A DNA stretch of 64,000 nucleotides from Phytophthora colocasiae. Lineage: Eukaryota > Oomycota > Peronosporomycetes > Peronosporales > Peronosporaceae. Positions 11,601 through 22,400 of this stretch are shown one piece after another. The DNA lies in assembly GCA_018806915.1 (NCBI GenBank), contig JAGKQI010000090.1, forward strand, positions 620,001-684,000, read 5' to 3'. Position 1 is the first letter of the stretch, and each line of letters starts with the position of its first letter. A program made the position numbers and the translations under genes. The notes beneath the pieces are model-generated. The model saw nothing but the letters and a program-made list of their open reading frames with translations. It was not told the origin of the DNA and made no database searches.

Positions 11601-14054
11601 CGGTTGGAGGAATATTGGGAGCGCTACAACTCGTTCGACGACCCAGTGATCCCTAAGTTCTTATATGGATCTCACTATTCTACCTGTGCTGGTGTGGTGT
11701 TGTTCTTCCTCTTCCGACTCGAGCCATTCGCAAGTTTACACCAGAAGATGCAGGGCGGGACGTTCGATCTCCCTGACCGCCTTTTCTTCTCAATCCAAGA
11801 GACTTGGCGGATGTGCAACTCGCAGATGTCTGAGGTCAAAGAGTTAACTCCTGAGTTCTTCGCAAGCGATGGCACCTTCTTACGGAATCGAAATGCCTAC
11901 GCTCTGGGGAAGCGGCATGATCAAAAAGAGGTGGGAGACGTGCAGCTTCCGAAGTGGGCGAGTACACCGGAGGAGTTTATCCGGATCCACCGAGCAGCGC
12001 TGGAGAGTGAGTATGTTTCTCGTCACTTACACTCGTGGATCGACCTCATTTTCGGCTACAAGCAACGTGGACGAGCGTCACTCCAAGCGAACAACGTTTT
12101 CTACTACTTGACGTACTACGGTGTTGTGGATCTGGACAAGGTGGAAGACCCTTTCTTGAGGGAATCAATGGAGCTTCAGATCGCACACTTCGGCCAGTGT
12201 CCGATGCAACTTTTTGCTACACCCCACCCCAAACGACATGCAGCTTTTGCGCGAAGTCTTGTAGGGAAGCCGACGGCCCCTCCGAACAGTAAACCTGTGC
12301 CGGGTAGAGCAAGTCCGCCTGGATTCACAGGAAAAGAAGCCCCCAGTGCTCCATCCAGTAGTATCCCTCGACCGCTCTCATTGGCGTTTCAAGACTTTTC
12401 GCCTATTGCCCAGGAGAAACGTCGGAACTGGAGTCCTGTAGCTACTGTGAAGCCGATCGCGCAGAGCAGTATCCGATTGCTGAAGATCCTTCCTGATCGA
12501 GTCGTCAGTGTGAATGAACTGGGTGTGATTGAAATCTACTATTGGAAATTGCTACCCAAGCCAGCGCCCCCACTACCATCCACAGGATCTGCGTCTGCAT
12601 CGCCCAAGTTACCGTTGAAGACATTCGCTGTTGATCCGAGTGACGGTGTGGACCTTGGCCGCGTCAGCTTTTCATCCGTTACCGATTCCCAGCGTGATAG
12701 TGATGTGGATAATTTGCTCAGCGACCTCGCAGCAGTCGATGACATTGCCGAAGATGCAGCAAACGACTGCCCGTGGCTACTGGAGATCGTTCGAGATGAT
12801 TCCCCGTTTGACTACGTGCCACGGATTCCAGTCTTCGACCACGTTTATCATGACGACGAGAGTCGGAACCTACACAGACAGCTTCATCAGTTTCCTGTGG
12901 TTATCTCTCGCAACGGACGCGTCTTGGTATCTGGGGGTGCTCGAAATGGTGCTTTGCACTTCCGCTTGCTGGATCTGGACAATGGTCACGTGATTGGCAA
13001 GGCTAGTGTGGTTGGACACAGTGCTGCAGTCACGTGTCTGAGTCTGGATCGTTGGAGTTACCACAGTCACAGCCAGGTTACCGTCTCGACTTCACAGGAA
13101 GATGAAGAACTTCTGGTCTCTGGATCTCAGGACGGAACGCTCGCTCTCTGGCGCCTGTCACGCGTTAAGCCCGACATGCTCTTCCGGTTACCACGGGTGT
13201 CACCCCGACCGATTCAGATCCTACGTGGCCACGCGACGCCAATCGTGGACTGCTGTGTGAGCACGTACTTAGGTGTTGTCGCTTCTTGTACGCACTCGGT
13301 CGGAATGGCTCATTTCCTGTACGACGAAGGACAAGTGGCTTTCGTGTTTGAACCTGCGGAAGACGGAGGAGAACTGGTTCGCGTCCGGTTGTCAGTTAAA
13401 GGTTACGTCATCGCTATCACCAGCTTCACGCGAGTTGTGAGTGATGAAACAGAAGAGCGCCTAGTGATCTCGAGCGTCTGTCAAATCTTCAACTTGTCCG
13501 GTGTATTGATCCAGTCGCACCATCTTTTATCCGAAGAAGTATCCGACGTGCAAGTGTCAGCTGAGGGCGACTTGATCTTCCTCACGCTCGTACCAGGGAT
13601 CATCCGCATCTGCCGTATCGAAGAGTAAGTGGCTTCCTTTGACGATTTAACCCTTCTATGACGATGGCTAACTTTTGTGGTTTGTAGTTTTGTAACAGTG
13701 CAAGAGTACATTTCTCCCACACCAACAGGGTCGATGATATCCGCAACGTGTTTCGGTCCAAAAGAAGCTGAGATCCTGTTAGCTTCTGGTCACGAAGACG
13801 GCACGTTGTCGCTGCAACTACTTCCAGATGCCAGCGGATCCATGTCATTTCTCGCAAATGTACGACGTCTGCTTGGCGTTTCGTCCAAGCTTAAACGTGT
13901 CAAAGGTACCGTACAACACGCGCAGACATTAGCCATGTCTACGCTAGACAATGCGAAGGCTGTCACCAGCACAGCGAGGGATATCGCGGGAGAAGCACTG
14001 GGAGAGGCGAAGGTCATGATGCGTGGCTTATTCTCATATCTTCAAAAGGGTTAA
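5619..14054 (+). CDS. giant BEACH-domain/WD40 protein (neurobeachin/LRBA type)
   Basis: Two exons, 5619-13624 and 13688-14054, join in phase across a 63-bp gtaagt...tgtag intron and encode about 2790 aa; an ATG at 5634 could also be the start. The order is typical of the family: a concanavalin-like region near residues 120-330 (PSAYFSFKENGRMHLPIVDW, WHLLVVSHS), a long helical-repeat region with a Ser/Pro/Ala linker near 720-770, a PH-BEACH domain near 1770-1910 (WKYTHLVGVYLRRYRLRDSAIEIF), a BEACH domain near 1930-2205 (NFDYLMALNTFAGRSFND, FPWVL, YGSHYST) and WD40 repeats to the end (GSQDGTLALWRL, GHEDGTLSLQLL). BEACH proteins are large cytosolic scaffolds on membranes that act in vesicle traffic, lysosome-related organelles or autophagy. 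The substrate here is unknown. Decayed duplicates of its 3' end lie downstream. Confidence 0.93.
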
Positions 14055-14216
14055 CACTTAGACAAGGTAAGTAAAAAATAGTTACCAGAGTTCTTCTTCT
14101 TTTCGCTTAAAAGAGCAGCTCAAAGAGAACTTTCTTAAGCCAACGAAATTGAAGACGAGGAGAAGAGCTCAACGGTGCAGCCCATGGAAGTGAACTCAGG
14201 CTCGCGCGTCCAGTGA

Positions 14217-15240
14217 TTGTCGAAAGCAGCTTTTGACGCTGTGAAGGATAACGGCGTAGCTGAGTGTGTCTTTGAGGATAATCTCCAGCTCGCGGTTGTG
14301 GCAGATACCAACTCTCAAGTGACTCTCGAAGGATCCGTCTTCACGACCGAGTTCTACCAAGAACTCGGTACTTTTCCCGCCGTTCATCTTGACAGAGACC
14401 GTGGACGTCATGATGGACGGCCATGGTACAAGAGTGTTGAACACTAGCTAGCCAATATGGGAGTCTCTGGTGTCGATGGGACGGCCCTTGTGGCACAATG
14501 TGGACGACACATGAATGGATTTAACAGTCAGACAGGACGTTATAGTCAAGTTCGCTGCCAGCAAATTGCTCATTGGCCTTAATCCGAAAAGTCCCGCGAG
14601 CTACAAGGATTCAACACTCCACGGCGTGTCGTCGCTGTTCTGCCGTGTTGGCCTCCGGCCATACGCGAACAACCCGATAGCTTCACGCTTGGTCGCTGAT
14701 TTTATGAGTGTGCTTGACTACATTTCTTACAAAAACGACTCCCACATTAGCGGCTACGTGTCCAAGCCGATCTTGGCGTTTGGTGCGTCGAGCACGTGGT
14801 ATGAGTTGAAGAAAGAGAACACACCGTCTGCTTTGGAGGCCCATATTCTCCCCCTGTTCCTGAAGATACTGGTCGACTCTGGCAACATTGGAGAACTCGT
14901 GGCGCTGTTGGCAATGGACGCAGTAGCAGCCGGTTCATCCGACAAACGGGATTTCGTTTGCTCAGGAGCGTTTTTCGAGGTTCCGAAGTTTGTGGATATG
15001 CTCGTGAGTGACCACCTGGCGATACATGCGCTTAAATCCACAGCAGACGATGATCAACCGACGATCGCTTTGTGTAAGCAGTCCTTGAAGCGCTGGGACG
15101 GCTGGCAAATTGAGAAAGAAGCAGAGGAGACTCGTCTTTCATCCGTGTTGCCAGATGATGTGGCGTTGAAGTGGGCATTGAACACACGCTGGAGTTCCCT
15201 ACCTAAAGTGAAAACCCAGGTATCAGGCGGGGGCCTATGA
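14217..15240 (+). pseudogene. unknown oomycete protein, probably a 5'-truncated or broken gene
   Basis: The clearest frame is 14515-15240 (241 aa), which begins at an ATG but reads like the middle and end of a larger protein. An upstream frame in another phase (14217-14447, containing TTEFYQELGTFPAVHL) may be an earlier part separated by a frameshift or intron. The 241-aa part has even, gene-like composition, no signal peptide, and alternating helical segments such as LPLFLKILVDSGNIGELVALL. It resembles C-terminal modules of large, rapidly duplicating oomycete families, but I cannot name it. It lies 160 bp after the BEACH gene, in the same orientation. It could be a gene fragment carried in with the local rearrangement described nearby. 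Confidence 0.4.
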
Positions 15241-15265
15241 AATCGTCACATGTCCGGTGTATGGC

Positions 15266-15790
15266 ACCATTATTTATCTGAGGAAGTATCCGAGGTGCAA
15301 GTGACAGATGTAGAGAGCATGAAAGTAAGATTTAACCCTTACGTGTAAAACTTTCATTGTTGTAACTAGGTTGTCAACAGCTTTGGTGGTGATTGAGTTC
15401 GAGTTCACTGAAGATTTTTCAGCGAACAGGCCAAGTCGTTGAAGGTTAGTAAAAGCATTTCGTAGTAATCCTTGCTGTTTTTGTTAAATGGCGTTAAGGT
15501 TCAAGGTAAAGCTTGGTTAGTTTTCAACGTCAGGTTTATTTCTCCTCTTCCGATTCACGAAGGCAGTACACTAAGAAAAAAAATTGCTGGAACTTGATGG
15601 TGGATCGGTGGGATTCGATGCATCATTTTGGACGATGCGCTGCTACCCAAGCTGATAGAACTCCAGTAGCCCATCTAATATCCTAGGAAGTATCCGATGT
15701 GCAATTGTCAGCTGATCAGCATCTGCAGGAAGTGGCTTCATTTGTTGTCCTGCGTGCTCTTTTGAAAAGGGTTAATACTTATAAAACGTG
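15266..15790 (+). repeat. decayed partial duplicates of the BEACH gene 3' end
   Basis: Two segments echo the last exon-intron boundary of the BEACH gene. 15270-15310 resembles 13525-13567 (tttatc.ga.gaagtatccga.gtgcaagtg), and 15330-15375 keeps a gatttaaccctt block like the intron at 13645. 15676-15715 repeats the aggaagtatccgatgtgcaa motif with gtcagctga, 15730 resembles the gtggcttc of the donor region, and 15762-15785 resembles the end of the coding region at 14041 (gaaaagggttaa.acttata). No coding capacity remains. The stretch between the two echoes shows nothing else recognisable. Confidence 0.6.
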
Positions 15791-15984
15791 AGTCAATATT
15801 TTCATGACGCGTTCAACGTCATTGGATGCAACGTCTCTACCGCCTCATACACTTGGTTTTTGTATACTCTCCATCCATGAACTCTCTCCACCTCATTTTT
15901 CGAGTAACGGCTGCTTCAGTCCGCCAGTACATTTGTGTCATTCTTCAAGTCTCACTACACTACGAAGATCAGCAAGTCTCCATC

Positions 15985-17832
15985 ATGGCCCCAAATTCCA
16001 GTAAAGCGACACTTCAAGAGCGTCCAAACGCCGGGGAGAAGTCGAGTCTCCTACCTACTAAAAACTCGGAAAATGTCCGACCGCAATACCGCTCCATTAT
16101 TGTGAGCGTCTGCTCCTTCATCCTCGTTACGGAATTCTGCGAACGTTTGGCTTATTACGGACTCTCTGGATCGCTACCAATTTTCTTCCACCGCAATTTA
16201 GGGCTCAGTACAGTGTTAGCCACGGAACTTAACTCGACTTTCACGTCGTTGTCGTACTTAACGCCATTATTGGGGGCGTACGTGGCAGATCGTCATCTTG
16301 GTCGATTCAACACGATTGTGGTCTTCTGCTGTCTGTACGTTGCAGGACTGGCACTGTGTGTGTTTGCATCACTTCCAGCTGTATCGTCACTACCGCTTTT
16401 CATGCTGGGACTATTTGGAGGTGTGGGTTTTGGAGCTGGAGGGATTAAACCCAATGTTGTCGTACTAGGAGCAGACCAATTCGATGTGGATATCCCAGCT
16501 CAAAGAGCAGAGAAGGACAGCTTCTTCAACTGGTTCTACTGGGCAATTAACATTGGAGCCACGTTCAGCTACGGGGTTTTGACCAACTTGGCTGTGAACG
16601 GTCTACCGCCCTACATCTCGGCAGACTACGGTTTCTTCGCGTCTTTTGCCATTCCGTCTGCGGCGTTCGTACTAGCGGCGGTAGTATTCTACTCTGGAAA
16701 ATCTAGATATCGTCGCGTCCCACCGAAAGGTAGTGCTCTTAGTAAGTTCTTCTCGGTGCTGATTCAGGCCGGCGCGCGTTCCAGTCGTGGTAAATTGGTG
16801 CTCACTGGAGGTTTGGCGTTCCTGCCTGGTATTGTGCTCACTACAGTGTCGTACTTTATCCAAGATGAGCTCACGCACATGCTGGTGGCGCTGGTTGGCG
16901 CCGGTGCAGTCGCGTACGGAACTTTTGTGCTCATTTTTTCCGGTGCAGCCACGGATTGGTTGCGTTTGGCTACCCGTGCGAACGGCGGATCATTTTCCTC
17001 GCAAGAAGTACAAGACGCGATGCAAGTGGTGCGTCTCGCGCCGTATTTGGGTATTATCATCATCTTCTGGGCTGTGTACGGTCAGATGAACTCCAATTTC
17101 GTCGTTCAGGGCTGTCAAATGGATCTACGTGTACAAGGCAGTGACGGGGTCTTGCTGTCTTCGGCGATGCTCAATGTAGTGGACTCAGGCGTGATTTTAG
17201 TCTTCATCCCAGTATTCGACCGACTGCTGTATCCGCTACTGACCAACATGGGTATCTACCCGACACTGTTGCGTAAGGTTGGCGCTGGACTGGTGTTCTC
17301 GATGTTTGCAATGTTAGCTGCCGGCTGGACGGAGCAGATCCGCAAGAGCAGTCCTATGGTTAAGGGAATTTCGTCCAACTGCAGCGCTGCGGGCGAATCG
17401 CTGCCCATGTCGACGATCAGTGTGTGGTGGCAAACCCCGCAGTACGTTCTGGTTGGATTCGCAGAGATCCTGACGAGTATCTCGTCCTACGACCTGTTCT
17501 ACTCGGAGGTTCCCGAGTCCATGCGCAGTGTTTGTCAGGCGCTGAATTTGCTCACGACTACACTTGGCTTCATCGTGGCTGGAGCTTTGAACAGCATCTT
17601 CTCCTTCTGGATCCCGAGCAACCTGAATGACGGCCACCTCGAGTACATCTACTACATGATGGCGTTTCTGGTGCTGATTCTACTGGTGGCGTTTGTAGTC
17701 GTTTCACAGTCGTTCGAGTATCACGTTCCCCCGCCTGGACTCGACAGTGTGTCTGGTTTCTCTCCTGCACTGTCACGTGCTGCTCGAGAATTGCGAAAGA
17801 AGCTCCAGTTCCAACGCAACGGCAACAAGTAA
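15985..17832 (+). CDS. POT/PTR2-family proton-coupled peptide transporter
   Basis: Intronless, 615 aa from the ATG at 15985 (tctccatcATGGCC); an in-frame upstream ATG at 15826 would add residues unlike the family. POT proteins (SLC15/NPF, major facilitator fold, about 12 membrane helices) import di- and tripeptides, or nitrate and other solutes in some members, driven by protons. Visible hallmarks are EFCERLAYYGLSG near residue 50 (the ExxER proton-coupling motif followed by YYG), AYVADRHLGRF near 105, and the PTR2 signature GVGFGAGGIKPNVVVLGADQF with FFNWFYWAINIGA near 150-195. The expected hydrophobic segments recur to the C-terminus, which ends in a basic cytosolic tail. It could supply peptides released by secreted proteases, such as those processed by the M14 carboxypeptidase encoded downstream, but that link is inference. 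Confidence 0.93.
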   Translation: MAPNSSKATLQERPNAGEKSSLLPTKNSENVRPQYRSIIVSVCSFILVTEFCERLAYYGLSGSLPIFFHRNLGLSTVLATELNSTFTSLSYLTPLLGAYVADRHLGRFNTIVVFCCLYVAGLALCVFASLPAVSSLPLFMLGLFGGVGFGAGGIKPNVVVLGADQFDVDIPAQRAEKDSFFNWFYWAINIGATFSYGVLTNLAVNGLPPYISADYGFFASFAIPSAAFVLAAVVFYSGKSRYRRVPPKGSALSKFFSVLIQAGARSSRGKLVLTGGLAFLPGIVLTTVSYFIQDELTHMLVALVGAGAVAYGTFVLIFSGAATDWLRLATRANGGSFSSQEVQDAMQVVRLAPYLGIIIIFWAVYGQMNSNFVVQGCQMDLRVQGSDGVLLSSAMLNVVDSGVILVFIPVFDRLLYPLLTNMGIYPTLLRKVGAGLVFSMFAMLAAGWTEQIRKSSPMVKGISSNCSAAGESLPMSTISVWWQTPQYVLVGFAEILTSISSYDLFYSEVPESMRSVCQALNLLTTTLGFIVAGALNSIFSFWIPSNLNDGHLEYIYYMMAFLVLILLVAFVVVSQSFEYHVPPPGLDSVSGFSPALSRAARELRKKLQFQRNGNK

Positions 17833-17964
17833 GGCAAATAACTAGTTAATACTGACGTTTATTGTGGCACAGCAAACTCTTTACTACTGTGCTAAGGGGG
17901 GGGGGGTCTTCCTCGTTTTCGAGGGAATTTTTGAGAACACAAACAACTGAAAGGATCCAAACTT

Positions 17965-18513
17965 TCAGAGAATGAAGTACTCCAGAAGCCAAATGTCCTC
18001 CAGAGCGAGGTTGTCATCCTGGAAACTCATAGGAGGCGTGGCAATCGGTGAAAGGGCCCAGTTCACCGCCGACACGTCGATGTCGACACCTGTAGGGCTG
18101 GTGGACTCGGGAGTTTTCTCCTGGTCCTCCATGCCCGAACTCCCGTAGCCTGAAGCGTACTCGTCAAAGGCCGGTGCAACGATCGAAGCGATCGGGGACC
18201 AACAAAGCGTGGCGTGGCGAGAGTGGGAGATCGCAACGACCGGAAGCTGCTTCTTCTGGAGCTTTTCACGTTGCGCCTGACGCTTCTTGGCACGATCATG
18301 GCGGCATTTCATGTCGCTTCGTTTCTTGGTGCGGTTCTGCTGGTTGCGGTGGTATTCGCAGAGCAGAAGCAACGTGCCATTCGCTTTCACTGCACGGGGA
18401 TTCGGGCACCGACCGGTCTTGTACCGGCACCGCGTGGACGGTGAGACTTGAGTACTGGAGCCTGTGTGCACCGGGGAGACCGGCACTGGTGTTGGAGCTC
18501 CATTAATCTGCAT
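17965..18513 (-). CDS. small Cys- and basic-rich nuclear-type protein
   Basis: 182 aa, one exon, start at 18513. The N-terminal half has a compact motif, RCRYKTGRCPNPRAVKANG followed by LLLLCEYHRNQQNRTKKR, with Cys/Cys/Cys/His spacing that could bind a metal. A dense basic stretch to about residue 85 (KRQAQREKLQKKQ) resembles a nuclear localisation or DNA-contacting helix. The C-terminal half is acidic and Ser/Pro-rich with an aromatic end (EDIWLLEYFIL), like an activation or docking tail. I recognise the Cys motif as a recurrent oomycete pattern sometimes labelled WRKY19-like, but the true function is unknown. A transcription-factor role is plausible, not shown. It converges with the POT gene, 130 bp apart. 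Confidence 0.7.
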   Translation of the reverse strand: MQINGAPTPVPVSPVHTGSSTQVSPSTRCRYKTGRCPNPRAVKANGTLLLLCEYHRNQQNRTKKRSDMKCRHDRAKKRQAQREKLQKKQLPVVAISHSRHATLCWSPIASIVAPAFDEYASGYGSSGMEDQEKTPESTSPTGVDIDVSAVNWALSPIATPPMSFQDDNLALEDIWLLEYFIL

Positions 18514-19471
18514 GGTTTACCCAGCGTGTGGGAGATTAAAGCGGACGTCAGCTTGGAAATCTCGAAATGGCCTTCAGGACGTCGAACACGCCCATGGAAA
18601 GCGAAACATCTCGAGTTGTGGTATATAATTCAAGCACTACGGTGTCAGAATAAATAGCCTTACCACCGGTTGCGCCAACCAAACCAAGACTAGCCTAGCG
18701 GTCAGTAAATTTAGGGCAGGGATCGCGGCGGGATGGTTCTTATGAGACCTCGTTTTTAAATGGGCTCAAGTGCGCACGCACCGTTATGAAACGAACTCAA
18801 AATATCAAATATGTGATGCTACTCCCATTTAAATGTGTGCTACATGGGCGTGAGCACTTGACTATGGTGCAGCATCGCACGTCTTAACGGTGCCCGTCAA
18901 TGGTGGTGAACCATATTTCAAACAGGTTTGAGGTGATATACTCGATTCATGAGAATGATTGAGAATGATGACCCGTATCTTGGATATCGTTCATCTTCAT
19001 TAAAAGTTCTTTTTTTTTTCAAGATCAAAGATAAACACAAGCACTACTCAAGTGATGATTGATGATTCTCAGGTTGCATGGCAAACGCCACGTTACATGT
19101 GAAACGCTGGGGCAATGTTCTTGTCCCATACAAACTATTGCTACAATTAGTTTAGAAGTCTCAGCAATCGGTGGCTTGCATCTTGTCGAGACTGTGGCAT
19201 CGCAAAAACTATAAATTGCAATACATGAACTTACTAGCATCTCAAGTTTTTCGCGTTTGTCATGAACGAATTCATTTTTTTTCGATCAAGTATCATTATG
19301 AATTAACGACGGAAACAAACGACAAAGATCGATTGTCAAGACATGAAGGACATACACCCCCTCAGATACTTCCACGTACGTTGGCAGGGCGTTGGCCAAC
19401 GTACCTCGAAGGAAATGCTGAGTACTTGCTTACACAGTCAAAAATCTCAATTAAAAAAAGGTCTTCCTACG
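18514..19471. other. intergenic region
   Basis: About 960 bp between the 5' end of the small Cys-rich gene and the 3' end of the anoctamin gene. It includes an AT-rich stretch and a poly-T run near 19011. No coding, RNA or repeat feature was recognised. The part next to 18514 must hold the promoter of the minus-strand gene. Confidence 0.4.
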
Positions 19472-22400
19472 TTAATTGTCCACGTAGAAGAAGGTCGAAT
19501 CTCGCGGGCGAGAAGCGTCCGTGACTTCAGAGGCGCGGTTCATGTTGCTGCGACGGTGTACGTCAGAGGAAACCTCGCTCAGCACGCGGTGCAGCTCAAT
19601 GGGGTCGCACGTACGGCGAATCTCGTCGTTGAAAGCTCCGTTCAACGGGTCGTACAGGCCCAGCAGACACGAGAAGAAGCGGTCGTGGTTCACGTGCTGC
19701 ATCATGAGACAGCATGTCGAGAACGGAACCCTACCAAGCTTGTTCTTGTCCATGTACCGGAAGATAAGTCCCGAATATGGCAACAGTTCGGACGGATGTT
19801 TACACAGCCAAGCGGCTAGTAGCTGGATCAGCTCGCGTTCTGCTAGATGGCCGTCCCCATCGACGTCGTACTTCTCGAACAGGACACGTAGCCGCTGTAC
19901 ATACTCAAGCTGTGAAGGTGGGGCGGCTGGCGTGGCCGTGAGGTGCTGAATCTGCTTCAGACGTAGGTAACCGGAGCTGCGAATGGAAGAAGGCGTCTTC
20001 TCCGCCTGCATCACCAGATACCGTACACAGAAACTCACGTGCTCAAGCACCACGAACAGCACGATCTGGAACATGCGCCATCGAGAAGAGTCACTTTCGT
20101 TCACACAGGTACTGGGGTCCGCTGTTTCGCTGGGATCTATCGTCCCGAAGGGAACTACGTACGCATTGCTGAAGGTGAAGTTACAGTCCGTTCGGAAGTA
20201 TCCGTAATGGTATACCACAACGAAAGCCGACACTACAGTGACACCGATGATATTCGCGTACGCCAGCACTGTAGCCCATTCACCGATCGACGTATCACGT
20301 CGCGGCATCGGTCGTCGATTAGCGAATAAAAGACGGAACGCGTCACCACGCACCTCCAAAATGTTGTTGAAGAAGGCTGGGAACGGCAGCAGCGGCCACA
20401 CAACAGTGAACATCATCACGTACGAGAACTGAATACACGCGTCCAGGTAGTCCAGCACGGGATCGAAAATCGGGAGTTTGGCTTCCGCTAGAATTTCGTA
20501 AGCCGAATACTTGTTGGAGTCATCCGACATGGGCAACACCTTAACGTAGAAGCCTGTTTCCTTCTGCACCAAGTGGGCCAGTCGAGTAGCCGTCAAATTC
20601 GTCACAGGACCGTTGTCTTTCACCTCCTGGTGGCTCTGGCCACTGATAGCACTCGCGGTCTCCTGGGAGCTGAAGTTTACCTGTTGAATCGACTGTCGTT
20701 GGTTATTCGCAAAACGGAAACAGCGCGACAGATGTTGAACACACCACGTGAAGGGCGAAGCTTGGCGACAGCCTATGGACGGACGACCACGGAGCTTGCG
20801 AAGCAAATATGGGGCAATTGTCTCCAGCAACATGTTCAGGAACTGTGTGACCACCAGCGGGGTGACGAATAGTGTGTCAAGCGTAAGGAGATTCGGGTTC
20901 CACTCGTACGGGGCTAGCGCACCCAGTCCAATCTTGTGAAAGAATGTCAGGATCGTGTTGCCGAACGGAAGATACACGAATGAGATGAACAGGAACCAGA
21001 AGAACCAATTACTCCACACGAACACGAAGCGACGGTGGATTAGGCGGTTCTCGTGGTCAGATTTTTTCGCGTAGTTTTCCCATTGCACGAACTTCTCTGA
21101 CATCCAGTTGAAAAGCTCGAAGAAGATGATGTCAATGAGTAAACCCAGGATAATTCCCTGAATCAAGATGTACACCCACCGATCCGTGCCCAATGCCGAG
21201 TTGGTAGAGTTGAAGCACGTGATGAACCAGATACAAGCATAAGACTCCTCGGTGTCACCGTTACAGGCGTCGCAAGTGGGGGCGTTCTTGGCGTACACGT
21301 ACCACTGGATGAACGGCACAAGACACACACACTGGATTAACGCACATACCAGCACGAAGAAGAACATGGTGAGCTGAATCCAGTGGTTCTTGCGTTGCTT
21401 GGGGATCTTCTCCATCTCATGTGTGAGCCTGTTCTTGACCCACACGTACTTAAACCCTGGATTGTCATCGTTTCGTTCGTACACTGTGTTCTTGTACTTG
21501 GTCAAGTTCCATTTCTCCACTAGCAACCGAGTTTCACGTGCCCAACAGACCAGGAAAGACGGACCCCAAAAACACACGACAAATACGCCGAGAATCGCCA
21601 GGCCTTCCATATACTGCTTCCACAACGGCGTAGTGGTGAACCGGAAACACAAGTAGTAGAACAGACACGAGAGTGTCAGTGGCAGCAGATGCTTCGTGTA
21701 GATATGCATGAAGGCAAAGAGGAACGCCACGCGCTCTCCAAAGTGCAGACGGAGCTCCTCCACTGCCCAACGATCACTATTACCCGCCGCAGCCTTCCGC
21801 AGATTCAGCTCAAACGTCCGCTTGCGGTATTCATCGAAAAACTGTTTGTTAAAGGCTCGGTCGTGTAGTGGGAAGCATTCGACGATCACGTCGTTCACAG
21901 TGAGCTCTTTATTGACGTCAATCACCCACTCCTCCTTGTCGTAGTCCTTGAAGGCGTTCTGGATGATATTGTGCGTGAGTTGGAGCTCCAAAGCCGGCGA
22001 GAAGCACATTTCCTTCAGAGAGTCCAGTGATTCCTCTGCTAATCTCCCAAGCGAGTCTCCGCGCTTAATCGACAGCTCATCCAGTTCTCGCTTGAACTCG
22101 TGTAGCAGTAAGTCCGGGTTCTTCTTCGGGTCAATGAGGATGCACAAGTTCCTTCCCACATCTTCTTCTTTGCTGTTCGGGTCGCGTTTATTGTGGATTC
22201 CACGTTGATCATCCAGATAACTATCATACAAAGCGTTGTCCAGCAGAATCACACCCAGTCCTGCTTGGATCAGTCTCCGAACACATTTCTGCTGCAAAGT
22301 GCTCACTTGTTGCGGCAAATCCCGTCGAATAGAGGCTGCTGAGCGGGACGGGAACCTCTTCTTCAGCAGGTGGAAGATCTGCTCCGTATGTTTTAAAACA

